64,000 bases of DNA from Prosthecobacter gellanilyticus (GCF_007992435.1 NZ_BKAG01000027.1:27671-91670); one strand, 5' to 3'; shown: positions 26,747 through 35,326, counted from the first letter of the stretch. Notes: a model not told the origin generated them from the sequence alone. Translations and numbers: made by a program.

Positions 26747-27160
26747 TCATGCTTTGAGATATCTCTGCATGAGTTCAGTCATTGAAGACGCGACAACGGG
26801 AGCGCTGCCTAGCTTTGAGTATCCGGGTAGGTGCATCACGATCGGCCACGGTTTTGGTCGAGTGCTATCGTATGCGAGAATTTGTCCGCCGCCGTCGGAA
26901 CCGATAACGAACAAGCCTGGAAACGTTTCGGAGAGTGTCGCACGAGTCTCCACGTCGAGCATCTCATCGACAGAATCGAGCCGGAGATAGTCAAACTCAT
27001 CGCGCGACCAATCAACATCATCAAACCAGATGTCGGCCCCGTCGTAGTTCTCGAACAAGATCAGGTAATCAGCAGGGAGGTCAGGCGGAAGCATTGCCTC
27101 CAACGCGTTGCGTTTCTCCACCGAGGCGGGTGGCGGAGTCTGAGTCCCAACAATCTTCAC
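26747..27160 (-). CDS. SMI1/KNR4 (SUKH) family protein
   Basis: The 137-residue protein (GTG start) has the SUKH pattern: LPPDLPADYLILFENYDGADIWF near residues 28-50, LRLDSVDEMLD near 59-69, and FVIGSDGGGQILAYD near 83-98. SUKH proteins are commonly immunity proteins of polymorphic toxin systems, but many are orphans. No toxin gene is adjacent. It is 30 nt downstream of folE2 on the same strand and may be read through from it. The folded core appears complete, so this is not an obvious fragment. Confidence 0.8.
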   Translation of the reverse strand: MKIVGTQTPPPASVEKRNALEAMLPPDLPADYLILFENYDGADIWFDDVDWSRDEFDYLRLDSVDEMLDVETRATLSETFPGLFVIGSDGGGQILAYDSTRPKPWPIVMHLPGYSKLGSAPVVASSMTELMQRYLKA

Positions 27161-27190
27161 GAAAGTAAAAGGTGGGGACCGAGCATACTC

Positions 27191-28003
27191 TCACACCCCT
27201 TCCTGCTGCCCTTCCGTCCCACGGGTGACGCGGCGTTCGATGACGGCCCAGGCGTTGTGGTTGTGGATGGACTCGTAGTTCACGGCTTCGACCCGGAACC
27301 ATTTGATGAGCTTGTGGGCGCCGGCCTTCATGGCGACGTTGCGGACGAGGTCCTCGACGAAGACTGGGTTGTCATAGGCGCGCTCGGTGACGGCTTTTTC
27401 GTCGGGGCGCTTGAGCACGCTGTAGAGCTCGCAGCTGGCGCTGGATTCGACGAGCTCGATGAGGTCCTCAATCCAGATGGGCTGGCGGAAGCGGACGGAA
27501 AGGGTCACGAGACCGCGCTGGTTGTGCGCGCCGCGCTCGCTGATGGCCTTGGAGCAGGGGCAGAGGGTGGCCACAGGAACCTCGACGGTGACGACGTAGT
27601 CGATGGCCTCGCCCTCGGCATTGACCTCGAAAACAACGCCGTAATCCAGCAGGCCCTCGGCCTTGGTCACGGGGGCGCGCTTGGCGCGGAAGTAGGGGAA
27701 GCGCATCTCCACGTGCGCTTTCTGGGCGTGCAGGCGGGTCATGAGCTCCTGCGGCATGGCGGCGATGCTGGAGACGGTGAGCTCGCGCCCGTGGGCGTGC
27801 AGCACCTCCAGAAAGCGGCTCATGTGGGTGCCCTTGTAGTGGTGGGGCAGGTCCACCGCCATGTTCACCGTGGCCACGGTATGCTGGGTGGCCTGGTCAC
27901 GATCCCGGATGCGGAGGGGGAAGCGGACATCTTTCACCCCCACGCGATCGATGGGCAGGCGGCGGTCATCGCGTTCGTTCTGGGTGTCTTTGAGAGCAGG
28001 CAT
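27191..28003 (-). CDS. folE2: GTP cyclohydrolase FolE2 (GCYH-IB)
   Basis: From the ATG at 28003 the product is 270 residues. It converts GTP to dihydroneopterin triphosphate, the first step of folate and pterin synthesis. The family signature is VATLCPCSKAISERGAHNQRG, with the metal-binding cysteine, and C-terminal AYDNPVFVEDLVRN. FolE2 is the alternative enzyme that does not strictly require zinc, and in many bacteria it is induced under zinc limitation. It follows a terminator that closes the L33-S18 transcription unit, so it probably has its own weak promoter or is reached by read-through. Neighbouring genes also encode cysteine-poor proteins. Confidence 0.96.
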   Translation of the reverse strand: MPALKDTQNERDDRRLPIDRVGVKDVRFPLRIRDRDQATQHTVATVNMAVDLPHHYKGTHMSRFLEVLHAHGRELTVSSIAAMPQELMTRLHAQKAHVEMRFPYFRAKRAPVTKAEGLLDYGVVFEVNAEGEAIDYVVTVEVPVATLCPCSKAISERGAHNQRGLVTLSVRFRQPIWIEDLIELVESSASCELYSVLKRPDEKAVTERAYDNPVFVEDLVRNVAMKAGAHKLIKWFRVEAVNYESIHNHNAWAVIERRVTRGTEGQQEGV

Positions 28004-28032
28004 GGGGGCGGGGGCGAGAAGATTCGGGAGGA

Positions 28033-28072
28033 CAAAAAATCCCGCTGCTGCACACGGCAACAGCGGGAAAAA
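28033..28072 (-). terminator. Rho-independent terminator of the rpmG-rpsR unit
   Basis: On the minus strand CCCGCTG...CAGCGGG forms a GC-rich stem followed by ATTTTTTG. It lies 34 nt after the rpsR stop codon. Confidence 0.85.
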
Positions 28073-28105
28073 TTACGAATGAGGTCCCTTCACGGGCGCT
28101 CTTGC

Positions 28106-28345
28106 TCAGGGCAGGAGGTTCACGGCGCGGGCACGCTTCACTTCGCGGGTCACCTTGCGGTGAAGCCAGGCTGGAAGGCCGGTCACGCGACGGGGCTGAA
28201 GCTTGCCGGTTTCGGTGAGGAAGCGGCTAAGGATCTCCGGATGGGTGTAGTTAAGCTTCTCCATCGGGATGTCAGCGCGGCGGCGCGGCATGCGCCGGTT
28301 GTTCTTGCGCAGGGAGATGAGGCGTTCGGTAGTCTTGGGTTGCAT
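28106..28345 (-). CDS. rpsR: 30S ribosomal protein S18 (cysteine-free)
   Basis: The 79-residue protein matches bS18: LNYTHPEILSRFLTETGKLQ followed by PRRVTGLPAWLHRKVTREVKRAR and the C-terminal LLP. S18 binds S6 on the platform of the small subunit. This version has no cysteine, so it cannot form the zinc site present in some S18 proteins. It follows rpmG by 18 nt and ends at a strong terminator. S6 is not adjacent, unlike the usual rpsF-rpsR arrangement. Confidence 0.95.
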   Translation of the reverse strand: MQPKTTERLISLRKNNRRMPRRRADIPMEKLNYTHPEILSRFLTETGKLQPRRVTGLPAWLHRKVTREVKRARAVNLLP

Positions 28346-28363
28346 GACGGAAAATGCGGCTGA

Positions 28364-28537
28364 TTAGCGAATCTCGCGATGGAGGGTGCGCTTCTTGAGG
28401 AAGTGATTGAACTTCACTTTCTCAAGACGTCCGGGAGTGTTCGGGCTCTTCTTGTTACGGGTGCTGACGTAGCGGGACGTTGGCATGCCAAGGGCCTTTG
28501 CCTCCGTGCATTCGAGAATGATGATTTCGCGTGCCAT
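28364..28537 (-). CDS. rpmG: 50S ribosomal protein L33 (C-minus type)
   Basis: This hand-translated gene encodes 57 residues beginning [20 protein letters not shown], with [20 protein letters not shown] and C-terminal [12 protein letters not shown]. That is the bL33 pattern (tRNA exit-site region of the large subunit). Only one cysteine (Cys10) is present, so the two CxxC pairs of the zinc-binding form are lost. It starts 29 nt after the DksA-like gene and 18 nt before rpsR, forming an operon. Confidence 0.95.
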   Translation of the reverse strand: MAREIIILECTEAKALGMPTSRYVSTRNKKSPNTPGRLEKVKFNHFLKKRTLHREIR

Positions 28538-28566
28538 AAATGTTCTTTGGGGGGCGCGATGCTAGA

Positions 28567-29613
28567 TTACTCTTTGCTAAAGTCAAGCGACTCATTTGCC
28601 TGACTCGTCTTGTTGGAGCTGGAGCTCTCAGCGGCGTCATCGTCATCATCGTCATCGTCGGCGTCGGCGGACTCGTCGAGACCGAAGAGGGAGCGGACCG
28701 GGCGGGTCCAGCGGCCACCGCGCTGCTCGGCCTCGATCTTGGCCTGGCTGCCGACGGTGAAGCGGGTGAAGGGCAGGGCCTCCAGACGCTCTTCCGGGAT
28801 CAGCTCGCCGGACATCTCGCAGATGCCGTAGGTGCCCTGTTCGATGCGCTTGAGAGCCTCGTTGATCTCATAGATGGCGTCCTGCTCCTTGGCCAGAAGG
28901 CTGAGGGCGAAGTCGCGGTCATAGGCGTCACTACCGGCGTCAGCCTGGTGCATGCCAAAGGCGGACTCGGTGCTGTCGTTGTTACGCAGGTTTTCATTCG
29001 TCACGCCTTCAGCGGCGTTCAGATAGATGTCACGCAGCTCGGCGAGGCGCAGTTTCTGCTTCTTCAGGAAGGCGGCAGGAAGCACAGGCTTCTTCGGCGG
29101 GGAGTCGAGCGTGATGCCCTCGTCGATGGAATTGGTGTGGCGCTTGACGTTCACCTTCACAGCCGGGCCTTTGGAGGAGGTGGAAGGGGTGGCCTTGGCG
29201 GCAGGAGCTGGAGCGGCCTTCTTGGCAGGCTCAGGCTTCGGAGCGGGGGCAGGGGCCGGAGCGGCTTTCTTGGCCGGTGCCGGTGCTGGGGCGGGAGCTG
29301 CCGCTTTTTTCGGAGCGGGAGCTGGAGCCGGAGCGTCTTTTTTCGCGGGAGCGGCTGCTTTTTTCGCAGGGGCAGGCTTCGCGGCGGCTTTCTTGGCCGG
29401 GGCGGGTGCGGGGGCCGGAGCGGCTTTCTTGGCCGGTGCTGCCGTCTTGGCTGGGGTTTTCTTCACGGAGGTTTTTGGGGGGGAAGTTGGTTTCACCGTC
29501 TTGCCGACAGGAGCTTTAGACTTGGCTTTGGGCGCTGGCTTGGCTGTTTTGGGGGCAGCCTTCTTCGCTGGTTTGGCCGGAGCTTTTGGCGCAGGTTTCT
29601 TTTTCGCGGACAT
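28567..29613 (-). CDS. DksA/TraR-like protein with histone H1-like tail and degenerate zinc finger
   Basis: The ATG at 29613 gives 348 residues. Residues 1 to about 150 are a Lys/Ala/Pro-rich tail with repeated PAKKAA and APAPAP units, like histone H1/Hc1-type DNA-binding tails. The C-terminal half has the coiled coil and finger of DksA/TraR (LKKQKLRLAELRDIY, KEQDAIYEINEALKRIEQG). In the finger YGICEMSGELIPEERLEALP...FTRFTVGSQ only the first of four zinc cysteines remains; the others are Ser, Thr and Ser. The end is acidic (DADDDDDDDD). DksA acts in the RNA polymerase secondary channel; the tail would add nucleic-acid binding. It heads the rpmG-rpsR operon. Confidence 0.88.
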   Translation of the reverse strand: MSAKKKPAPKAPAKPAKKAAPKTAKPAPKAKSKAPVGKTVKPTSPPKTSVKKTPAKTAAPAKKAAPAPAPAPAKKAAAKPAPAKKAAAPAKKDAPAPAPAPKKAAAPAPAPAPAKKAAPAPAPAPKPEPAKKAAPAPAAKATPSTSSKGPAVKVNVKRHTNSIDEGITLDSPPKKPVLPAAFLKKQKLRLAELRDIYLNAAEGVTNENLRNNDSTESAFGMHQADAGSDAYDRDFALSLLAKEQDAIYEINEALKRIEQGTYGICEMSGELIPEERLEALPFTRFTVGSQAKIEAEQRGGRWTRPVRSLFGLDESADADDDDDDDDAAESSSSNKTSQANESLDFSKE

Positions 29614-29779
29614 GGCTCGTGAGGGAGACGGAGGTTGAGATAACAAATTCCGCCAAAGGGCGGAAAAGGGCGCGGATTGTGGCGTGCTTCATCCTAGATG
29701 GCAAACGGAATTGCAGGCCCCTGCGGTCGTGCAGACGGTCCTTTTCAAGGGCTGAAAGCCCGCCAGAGTGCGGCGTCTC

Positions 29780-31570
29780 ATGTCCGCCCCATCCGCAGCC
29801 AGCCTTCCTTCCCATCCCCTCCTCCGGCTGGCTGTCTATGGAGCCGCCGTCGTGCTGGCGCTGCTGCATGTGTTTGTGACTTTCCGCGGACTGAGCAGCG
29901 CCACGGGCATGGAGCAGGCGCAGGTGGCGCGGGAGATCGCGCGAGGGAACGGGTATCAAACGAAGGTGATGCGGCCGTATGCGCTGGCCCGGCTGGGTGC
30001 CTCGGACAAACCAGCTTTGCCGAAGGCGATGCCGGAGATCACCCAGCCACCTCTGCAGCCGCTGATCTGGGCGGGGATGTTCAAGGCGCTGGAGGGGTAT
30101 CAAACGTATGAGCCAACCAAAAGTGGTTCCATTTATCTTCTGGACCGCGCCATCGCCTGCCTCGGCGCGGCGGGCCTGCTGCTGACGCTGCTGTGGACGC
30201 ATGGCGCGGCGCGCAAGCTGTTTGACGACACCGTGGCCGCGGTGGCCATGCTCTGCCTCCTGGTGTGCGAGCCGCTGTGGCAGCTCTCTGTCAGCGGCAG
30301 CCCGGTGGCGCTGCTGCTGCCGCTCTTCGCGCTGTGCTTCAGGCTGCTGGTTTCCACGCAGATGAGGCTGCAGGAAGGGCAGGGCATTCTTGTGCAAGCA
30401 ATATTGGTTGGGCTGGTCGCGGCGCTCATGCTGCTGACCCACTGGCTGGCGCTGTGGCTGGTGGCGGGCGTGGTGCTGGCGGCGGCCTTCACACTGCCGG
30501 GAAAAAGGATCGCGGTCATCATCATCGCGCTGCTGCCCGTGCTGGCTTTTGCGGGCTGGGGCATGTGGCTCACGAAGAGCTCGGGGGATCTGCTCGGCGG
30601 TGCCAAGACGATTTTTCAGGCGCACCTCCTGACCGTGGATGCTTCCACGCTTCAGCGCGAGTATGCACTGACCATGCAGCCGATGGTGCTGGACGACCTG
30701 CTGCGGAAGCTGGCCGCGAACTGGCGCCATCAAATGTCCCAGGGCTATGGTTATCTGGGCCTGGTGGCGCCGGCGGTGTTTTTCTTCGCGGCCCTGCTGC
30801 ATCGTTTCCGCCGGGGTGAGACAGTGCGGAGCTGCCAGGCGCTGGGCATCATCCTGGTCATGCTGGCGCTCGGGCTGGGTTTGTTAGGCCTGCCGGAGAA
30901 GCTGGAGGATGACAACGCGCTCTACATTGTCCTGGCGCCGGCCATGGCGGTGTTTGGCAGCGCCATGCTGGCCCTTCTGTGGTCACGCCTCCAGGGCAGC
31001 ATGGCCACGAGCTTCTGGGCCCGGCTGGGCTTTGGGGTGATCGCGATCGCCATCACTAGTGTGCCGATGATTTCGGAACTGCCCGCGCTGATGAGGGCCG
31101 GGCTGATTTTGCGCGGGCGCATCAATCCACACTGGCCGCCCTATGTGCCGGACCGCGTCACCATGGTAAAGCAGCTCATCGACCCGGATGAGGTGGTGTT
31201 TGCAGATGTGCCGTGGTTTGTGGCCTGGTATGCGGATGTGCCCGCGATCCTGCTGCCGGTGAAGCGCGCGGACTTTGCGGCCATCACTCAGAATGTGGAA
31301 GGCAAGGGCGCTCGCGTGGCGGGCATCGTCGTCACGCCTTACAGTTCGCGGGTGACTTTTTTGCATGAGGTCTTCAACGGACCCTACAGCGAATGGCCGG
31401 ACCTGATCTTCCGCGGCCCCATGCTGGCGCTGGACCGTGAGTTCGTGCCGCACCCGGATTTTAAATTCAAACTGCCGCTGCCGCTGGTGGCGTTTTCCGT
31501 GGGAGCCAAGGAGAATCTGAGCATGCAGATGACGTTTTACACGGACAAGATCCGGAAGCTGAAGAAGTGA
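29780..31570 (+). CDS. Multi-spanning membrane protein, ArnT/PMT (GT39)-like
   Basis: From the ATG at 29780 (a GTG at 29768 is an alternative) the protein has 596 residues. About 10-11 hydrophobic segments are visible, with an N-terminal TM (LLRLAVYGAAVVLALLHVFV) followed by a loop MEQAQVAREIARGNGYQTK. In ArnT/PMT glycosyltransferases this first loop carries a catalytic acidic residue near the sequence D/E-E-x-x-Y; the loop here ends in A-R-E. The C-terminal ~150 residues are soluble and periplasmic. The topology fits a lipid-linked sugar transferase, but the acceptor is unknown and the key residues are not fully conserved. Confidence 0.65.
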   Translation: MSAPSAASLPSHPLLRLAVYGAAVVLALLHVFVTFRGLSSATGMEQAQVAREIARGNGYQTKVMRPYALARLGASDKPALPKAMPEITQPPLQPLIWAGMFKALEGYQTYEPTKSGSIYLLDRAIACLGAAGLLLTLLWTHGAARKLFDDTVAAVAMLCLLVCEPLWQLSVSGSPVALLLPLFALCFRLLVSTQMRLQEGQGILVQAILVGLVAALMLLTHWLALWLVAGVVLAAAFTLPGKRIAVIIIALLPVLAFAGWGMWLTKSSGDLLGGAKTIFQAHLLTVDASTLQREYALTMQPMVLDDLLRKLAANWRHQMSQGYGYLGLVAPAVFFFAALLHRFRRGETVRSCQALGIILVMLALGLGLLGLPEKLEDDNALYIVLAPAMAVFGSAMLALLWSRLQGSMATSFWARLGFGVIAIAITSVPMISELPALMRAGLILRGRINPHWPPYVPDRVTMVKQLIDPDEVVFADVPWFVAWYADVPAILLPVKRADFAAITQNVEGKGARVAGIVVTPYSSRVTFLHEVFNGPYSEWPDLIFRGPMLALDREFVPHPDFKFKLPLPLVAFSVGAKENLSMQMTFYTDKIRKLKK

Positions 31571-31780
31571 CGCGAGTTCGGAGGGCGGAATTTTGAGTTT
31601 GGAGTCAGGAAGAGGGGGCCTCGTGGAGCGGATGAGGAGATAGGGGCTTGGGGCAGGTTTTTTTGGCCGGAAATGAGAGGTTCAGGTGCTCCGGAAGCCG
31701 GGTTGGCGGCAGGTGCGGGTAAATTCTCCTTTGCAGTCCGCCAAACCCCGCTACTCTGCGCGCCCTTTTTCCCTCCCCCC

Positions 31781-32665
31781 ATGTCTGAATCTAAGAACAC
31801 TCTCCGTCTCGGTCTGCCGAAGGGCAGCCTGCAGGAGCCGACGCTTGAACTGCTCAAGCGCGCGGGGTTCAACATCGTGGTCTCCTCCCGCTCCTACCGC
31901 CCGACGGTGGATGATGACCAGCTCGAGCTGCGTCTGCTGCGCGCCCAGGAGATCGGCCGATATGTCGATCATGGCTTCCTGGACTGCGGCATCACCGGTC
32001 GTGACTGGATCGCCGAGAACAACGCGGATGTGGAGGTCTTGACGGATCTGCGCTACTCCAAGGCCACCTCCAAGCCGACCCGCTGGGTGCTGGTGGTGCC
32101 GGATGACTCCCCGGTGAAGACCGTGAAGGATCTGGAAGGCAAGCGCATCGCCACCGAGGCGGTGGACATGACGAAGGCTTATCTGGCCAAGCACGGCGTG
32201 AGCGCCGAGGTGGAATTTAGCTGGGGCGCCACGGAAGTGAAGGTGCCTGAGCTGGTGGATGCCATCGTCGACATCACCGAAACTGGCAGCTCCCTGCGCG
32301 CGAACAAGCTGCGCATCGTGGACACGCTGATGGAAAGCTACCCGCAGTTCGTCTCCAGCAAGGCAGCGTATGCGGACGCGTGGAAGCGCGAGAAAATGGA
32401 GACGCTCGTCCTGCTGCTGAAGGGCGCTCTCGAGGCCCGTGACAAGGTCGGCCTCAAAATGAATGTCCCCGCCAGCTCTCTGGACAAGGTGGTCTCCACC
32501 CTGCCGAGCGCCCGCTCCCCCACCATCTCCCAGCTTGCCACGCCTGAGTGGGTGGCCGTGGAGACGGTGATCGCAGAGGCTGTCGTCCGCGAGATCATCC
32601 CGCGGCTCAAATCACTGGGTGCCGAAGGCATCGTCGAATACCCGCTGAACAAAATCGTCCACTAA
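31781..32665 (+). CDS. hisG: ATP phosphoribosyltransferase, long form
   Basis: The ATG at 31781 gives 294 residues. The enzyme condenses ATP and PRPP in the first step of histidine synthesis. Visible motifs are [20 protein letters not shown] at the N-terminus, [27 protein letters not shown], and [16 protein letters not shown], the PRPP-binding signature. The C-terminal ~75 residues form the ACT-like regulatory domain of the HisG-L type, which is inhibited by histidine. No other his gene is adjacent. A small bS22-like gene follows 31 nt downstream. Confidence 0.97.
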   Translation: MSESKNTLRLGLPKGSLQEPTLELLKRAGFNIVVSSRSYRPTVDDDQLELRLLRAQEIGRYVDHGFLDCGITGRDWIAENNADVEVLTDLRYSKATSKPTRWVLVVPDDSPVKTVKDLEGKRIATEAVDMTKAYLAKHGVSAEVEFSWGATEVKVPELVDAIVDITETGSSLRANKLRIVDTLMESYPQFVSSKAAYADAWKREKMETLVLLLKGALEARDKVGLKMNVPASSLDKVVSTLPSARSPTISQLATPEWVAVETVIAEAVVREIIPRLKSLGAEGIVEYPLNKIVH

Positions 32666-32696
32666 CGGACCCTAACCAAACAACCGATACACGAAC

Positions 32697-32801
32697 ATGG
32701 GATCGCTCAAAAAGCGCAGAAAGACGAAGATCAACAAGCATAAGCGCAAGAAGCGCATGCGTGCCAACCGCCATAAGAAGCGTTTGCGCTACAAGTCCTA
32801 A
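32697..32801 (+). CDS. AURKAIP1/COX24-domain small basic protein (bS22-like)
   Basis: A 34-residue protein begins MGSLKKRRKTKINKHKRKKR and ends RLRYKS; more than half the residues are Lys or Arg. The MGS-x-KKRR-(R/K)xx-xK-KHRK pattern matches the AURKAIP1/COX24 domain, and the mycobacterial member of this family is ribosomal protein bS22 near the decoding centre. I infer a small ribosomal subunit protein. It lies 31 nt after hisG and 17 nt before a TPR gene, so the three may be co-transcribed. Confidence 0.88.
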   Translation: MGSLKKRRKTKINKHKRKKRMRANRHKKRLRYKS

Positions 32802-32818
32802 CCGTTAGGCTCTTCAGC

Positions 32819-34627
32819 ATGATTTGCCTCCGCCCCGCGAAAAGAACACGTTTCGCTGGCGGAGGCTTTTTGCCTGCAAAGAAGGCTTTTCGCCTGGTTC
32901 CCACGGGTTTGGCGCTGGTTTTCCTGACCGGTGCTTCGCTGTTGGAGGGAAAAAATTATTCTCCGGAGAAGGCGGACCTCAGTCTGCCCAAAGTCGGCAG
33001 TCCGCCACCGGCTGACCTGGAATTGAAAGCTGAAGGCAGCGCGCTGTCTGAGGCCATGGCGCACTATGCCACGGCATTGCAGCTGGAGAACTCCGGCAAG
33101 ATGCGCGAGGCGCTGCAGCACTATCTGGAGGTGCTCAAGGTCGATCCCACGAACGCGGAACTGGCGACTCACACGGCCGAACTGGCCTATCATTACCAGG
33201 GCAGACCGCAGGCGGTGGCCGTGCTGGAAAAGGCCGTGGCCTTGCGTCCGGAGGATCCGGCGGTGCATCTGAACCTGATCCGTTTCCTCACCACGTATGT
33301 GTCCGAGGATCCTTTTGAGAAGGACCGCACCAGCCAGCTGGTCGCGGAGGTGGTGAAGCGCTTTCCGAAGCGTGCGAACGTGGTCTCCTTTGCAGTGCTG
33401 CACCATCTCAGCTTCAGCCAGCGCGCGGAGGCACTGGCCATCCTGGACGAGGCTTCCAAGCAGGACGTGAAAAGCCCTGGCTACTGGCTGGAGCTCGGTC
33501 GCACCGCCCAGCAGGTCTGGCCGCTGGCCCAGATGGAGATGCGGGAAGACCATGTGAAGAGGGTGAACTTCTTCTTTGATCGCGCGCTGATGCTCGCGGC
33601 TGCGGGGCCGAAGGGCGATGCAGTGCGGCTGGAGGTGGCGCAGTTTTATGTGCTGACGAACCAGCTCGAGCTGGCGCGCGGGTTGTGTGAGAAGATCGTG
33701 GCGCTGAGCGGCAGCCTGCAGGCGCGCAAGCTGCTCTATCGCCTCTACGATTCGGCAGAGGAGCGGGACTCGGCACTGGCCGTGCTGGAGAAGATCGTGG
33801 AGCAGGTGCCGGATGATGTGGAGCAGCGGCGCCTGCTGGTGCAGGCCTATGAATCCCGTGAGGAATGGGCACGCGCAGTGCCGCATCTGGAGGCTGCCAT
33901 CCAGCTCGGTGGCGGAGATGCCTCCGAGTATCAGGCGCTGGGGCAGTTGCTGCTGCAGGCACGGCTTTATGAGAAGCTGGTCCAGCTCTGCGAGCGCACG
34001 ACGAAGCTGTATCCGGACAATCCCATCTTCCACATTCACGCCGCGTTCGCCCAGCGCAGCCTGCTGCGATGGGAAAAGGCCATCCAGTCCATGGAAAAGG
34101 CTGCTGCCATGGCGGAAAACGGCCAGGCGGAGCTGGTGAACCACCGGTTTTACTTCCAGTTCGGCCTGACTCTGGAGCGCGGCGGCCGCGCGGAGGAAGC
34201 CGGGAAGATGTTTGAGAAGGCCATCACCCTCACGCCGAAGGACGAGCTGGATGATGCGGCGAACACCATGAACTACCTCGGCTACATGTGGCTGGAGGAC
34301 GGGCGTTATCTCGACAAGGCCGGTGAGCTGATCCGCAAGGCGAACGAGCTGCAACCAGACAAAGCCGCGTATGTGGACAGCCTGGGCTGGTGGCATTACA
34401 AGAAGGGTGACTACGCCCACGCGGTGATCGAGCTGGAGCGCGCTTTTTCGCTGCTGAAAAACCCCGAGCCGGATGATGCGGAGATCGTCGAGCATCTGGG
34501 CCAGGCGCATCTGAAGCTGGGAGACAAGACCAAGGCGCGCGAGATGTTTGAAAAAGCCCGCGACATGGGCCCCACTGACCCGAAACTGCTGAAGCGCATC
34601 GCCGAGGGTTTGGAAGCGACGAAGTGA
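32819..34627 (+). CDS. Large TPR protein with N-terminal membrane anchor or signal
   Basis: The 602-residue protein starts with a basic segment and a hydrophobic stretch (LVPTGLALVFLTGASLL, about residues 26-42). More than ten TPR-like helical pairs follow, for example HYATALQLENSGKMREALQHY, VAVLEKAVALRPEDPAVHL, MFEKAITLTPKDELDDAAN and NYLGYMWLEDGRYLDKAGEL. The region near residue 520 (VDSLGWWHYKKGDY) resembles the C-terminal TPRs of envelope biogenesis proteins in other Gram-negative bacteria. It is probably a periplasmic scaffold. A short hairpin follows the stop codon. Confidence 0.85.
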   Translation: MICLRPAKRTRFAGGGFLPAKKAFRLVPTGLALVFLTGASLLEGKNYSPEKADLSLPKVGSPPPADLELKAEGSALSEAMAHYATALQLENSGKMREALQHYLEVLKVDPTNAELATHTAELAYHYQGRPQAVAVLEKAVALRPEDPAVHLNLIRFLTTYVSEDPFEKDRTSQLVAEVVKRFPKRANVVSFAVLHHLSFSQRAEALAILDEASKQDVKSPGYWLELGRTAQQVWPLAQMEMREDHVKRVNFFFDRALMLAAAGPKGDAVRLEVAQFYVLTNQLELARGLCEKIVALSGSLQARKLLYRLYDSAEERDSALAVLEKIVEQVPDDVEQRRLLVQAYESREEWARAVPHLEAAIQLGGGDASEYQALGQLLLQARLYEKLVQLCERTTKLYPDNPIFHIHAAFAQRSLLRWEKAIQSMEKAAAMAENGQAELVNHRFYFQFGLTLERGGRAEEAGKMFEKAITLTPKDELDDAANTMNYLGYMWLEDGRYLDKAGELIRKANELQPDKAAYVDSLGWWHYKKGDYAHAVIELERAFSLLKNPEPDDAEIVEHLGQAHLKLGDKTKAREMFEKARDMGPTDPKLLKRIAEGLEATK

Positions 34628-34648
34628 GAAAGTTCCAACGGAACTTTC
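34628..34648 (+). terminator. Hairpin directly after the TPR gene
   Basis: GAAAGTTCC-AAC-GGAACTTTC is a perfect 9-bp stem with a 3-nt loop starting right after the stop codon. No T-tract follows, so the termination role is tentative. Confidence 0.45.
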
Positions 34649-34768
34649 ATAGGGGGCATCCCTGAACCCTTATCAGAACCAGTAGTGTGAAAGCTGAATT
34701 CAGCGAATGACACGGCCAGTTGGTGAGTGGCAACGATGACACAGCACACAAACCCACGAAGCCCGATT

Positions 34769-34806
34769 TTTGGTTTTTTGTTAACCCCCTGCAAAGAAAA
34801 ACCAAA
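34769..34806. promoter_or_regulatory. Inverted repeat in the fasciclin gene leader
   Basis: TTTGGTTTTT (34769-34778) and AAAAACCAAA (34797-34806) are perfect 10-nt arms 18 nt apart. They abut TATACT (34807-34812), a good -10 match lying only 3 nt before the ATG. It could be an operator or an mRNA leader hairpin. Confidence 0.4.
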
Positions 34807-34815
34807 TATACTACT

Positions 34816-35292
34816 ATGAAAAAACTACTTCTTATCGGCAGTCTTCTCGGCATTTTCGCGGGCGCTGCATCGGCTGCTGACGACATTGTCGCCACCGCCA
34901 AGTCCGCCGGAACGTTCAAGACTCTGACCGCTGCTCTCGATGCTGCAGGCAAGACGGAAATGCTGCAGGAAAAAGGTCCCTACACTGTCTTCGCTCCGAG
35001 CGATGAGGCTTTCGCCAAGCTGCCAAAAGGCACCGTGGAAGAACTGCTGAAACCTGAGAACAAGGAAAAGCTTGGCAAGATTCTCGCCTACCATGTGGTT
35101 GAAGGCAAGGTCATGGCGGCGGACGTCAAGACCATGAAGGCCAAGACGGCGAACGGTGCCGAGCTGGACATCAAGGTGGAAGGCGAAAAAGTGACGGTGA
35201 ATGATGCCAAAGTCGTGAAGGCTGACGTGCCTGCGAGCAATGGTGTGATCCATGTCATCGACACAGTGCTCATGCCTCCTATGAAGAAGTAA
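34816..35292 (+). CDS. Secreted fasciclin (FAS1) domain protein
   Basis: The 158-residue protein has a signal peptide (MKKLLLIGSLLGIFAGAASA) followed by a single FAS1 domain. FAS1 motifs H1 (GPYTVFAPSDEAFAKLP) and H2 (NGVIHVIDTVLMP) are intact, as is the YHVV segment in ILAYHVVEGKVMAADV. FAS1 domains mediate adhesion or matrix interaction. The gene is monocistronic between an upstream inverted repeat and a strong terminator. Its start was set at the signal peptide, rejecting a longer upstream frame. Confidence 0.95.
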   Translation: MKKLLLIGSLLGIFAGAASAADDIVATAKSAGTFKTLTAALDAAGKTEMLQEKGPYTVFAPSDEAFAKLPKGTVEELLKPENKEKLGKILAYHVVEGKVMAADVKTMKAKTANGAELDIKVEGEKVTVNDAKVVKADVPASNGVIHVIDTVLMPPMKK

Positions 35293-35326
35293 GCTGAGGA
35301 GGCATTCGCGCCTCATCATCTTCTTT

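Noticed and set aside
28004..28032. Riboswitch in front of folE2
   Set aside because: Only 29 nt separate the start codon from the preceding terminator, too short for a tetrahydrofolate or other riboswitch.
29027..29638. Gly/Ala-rich plus-strand ORFs opposite the DksA-like gene
   Set aside because: They are antisense readings of the Lys/Ala/Pro repeat tail.
29614..29779. Zur-box search upstream of the DksA-L33-S18 operon
   Set aside because: No sequence resembling known Zur operators is evident, so zinc regulation stays an inference from gene content.
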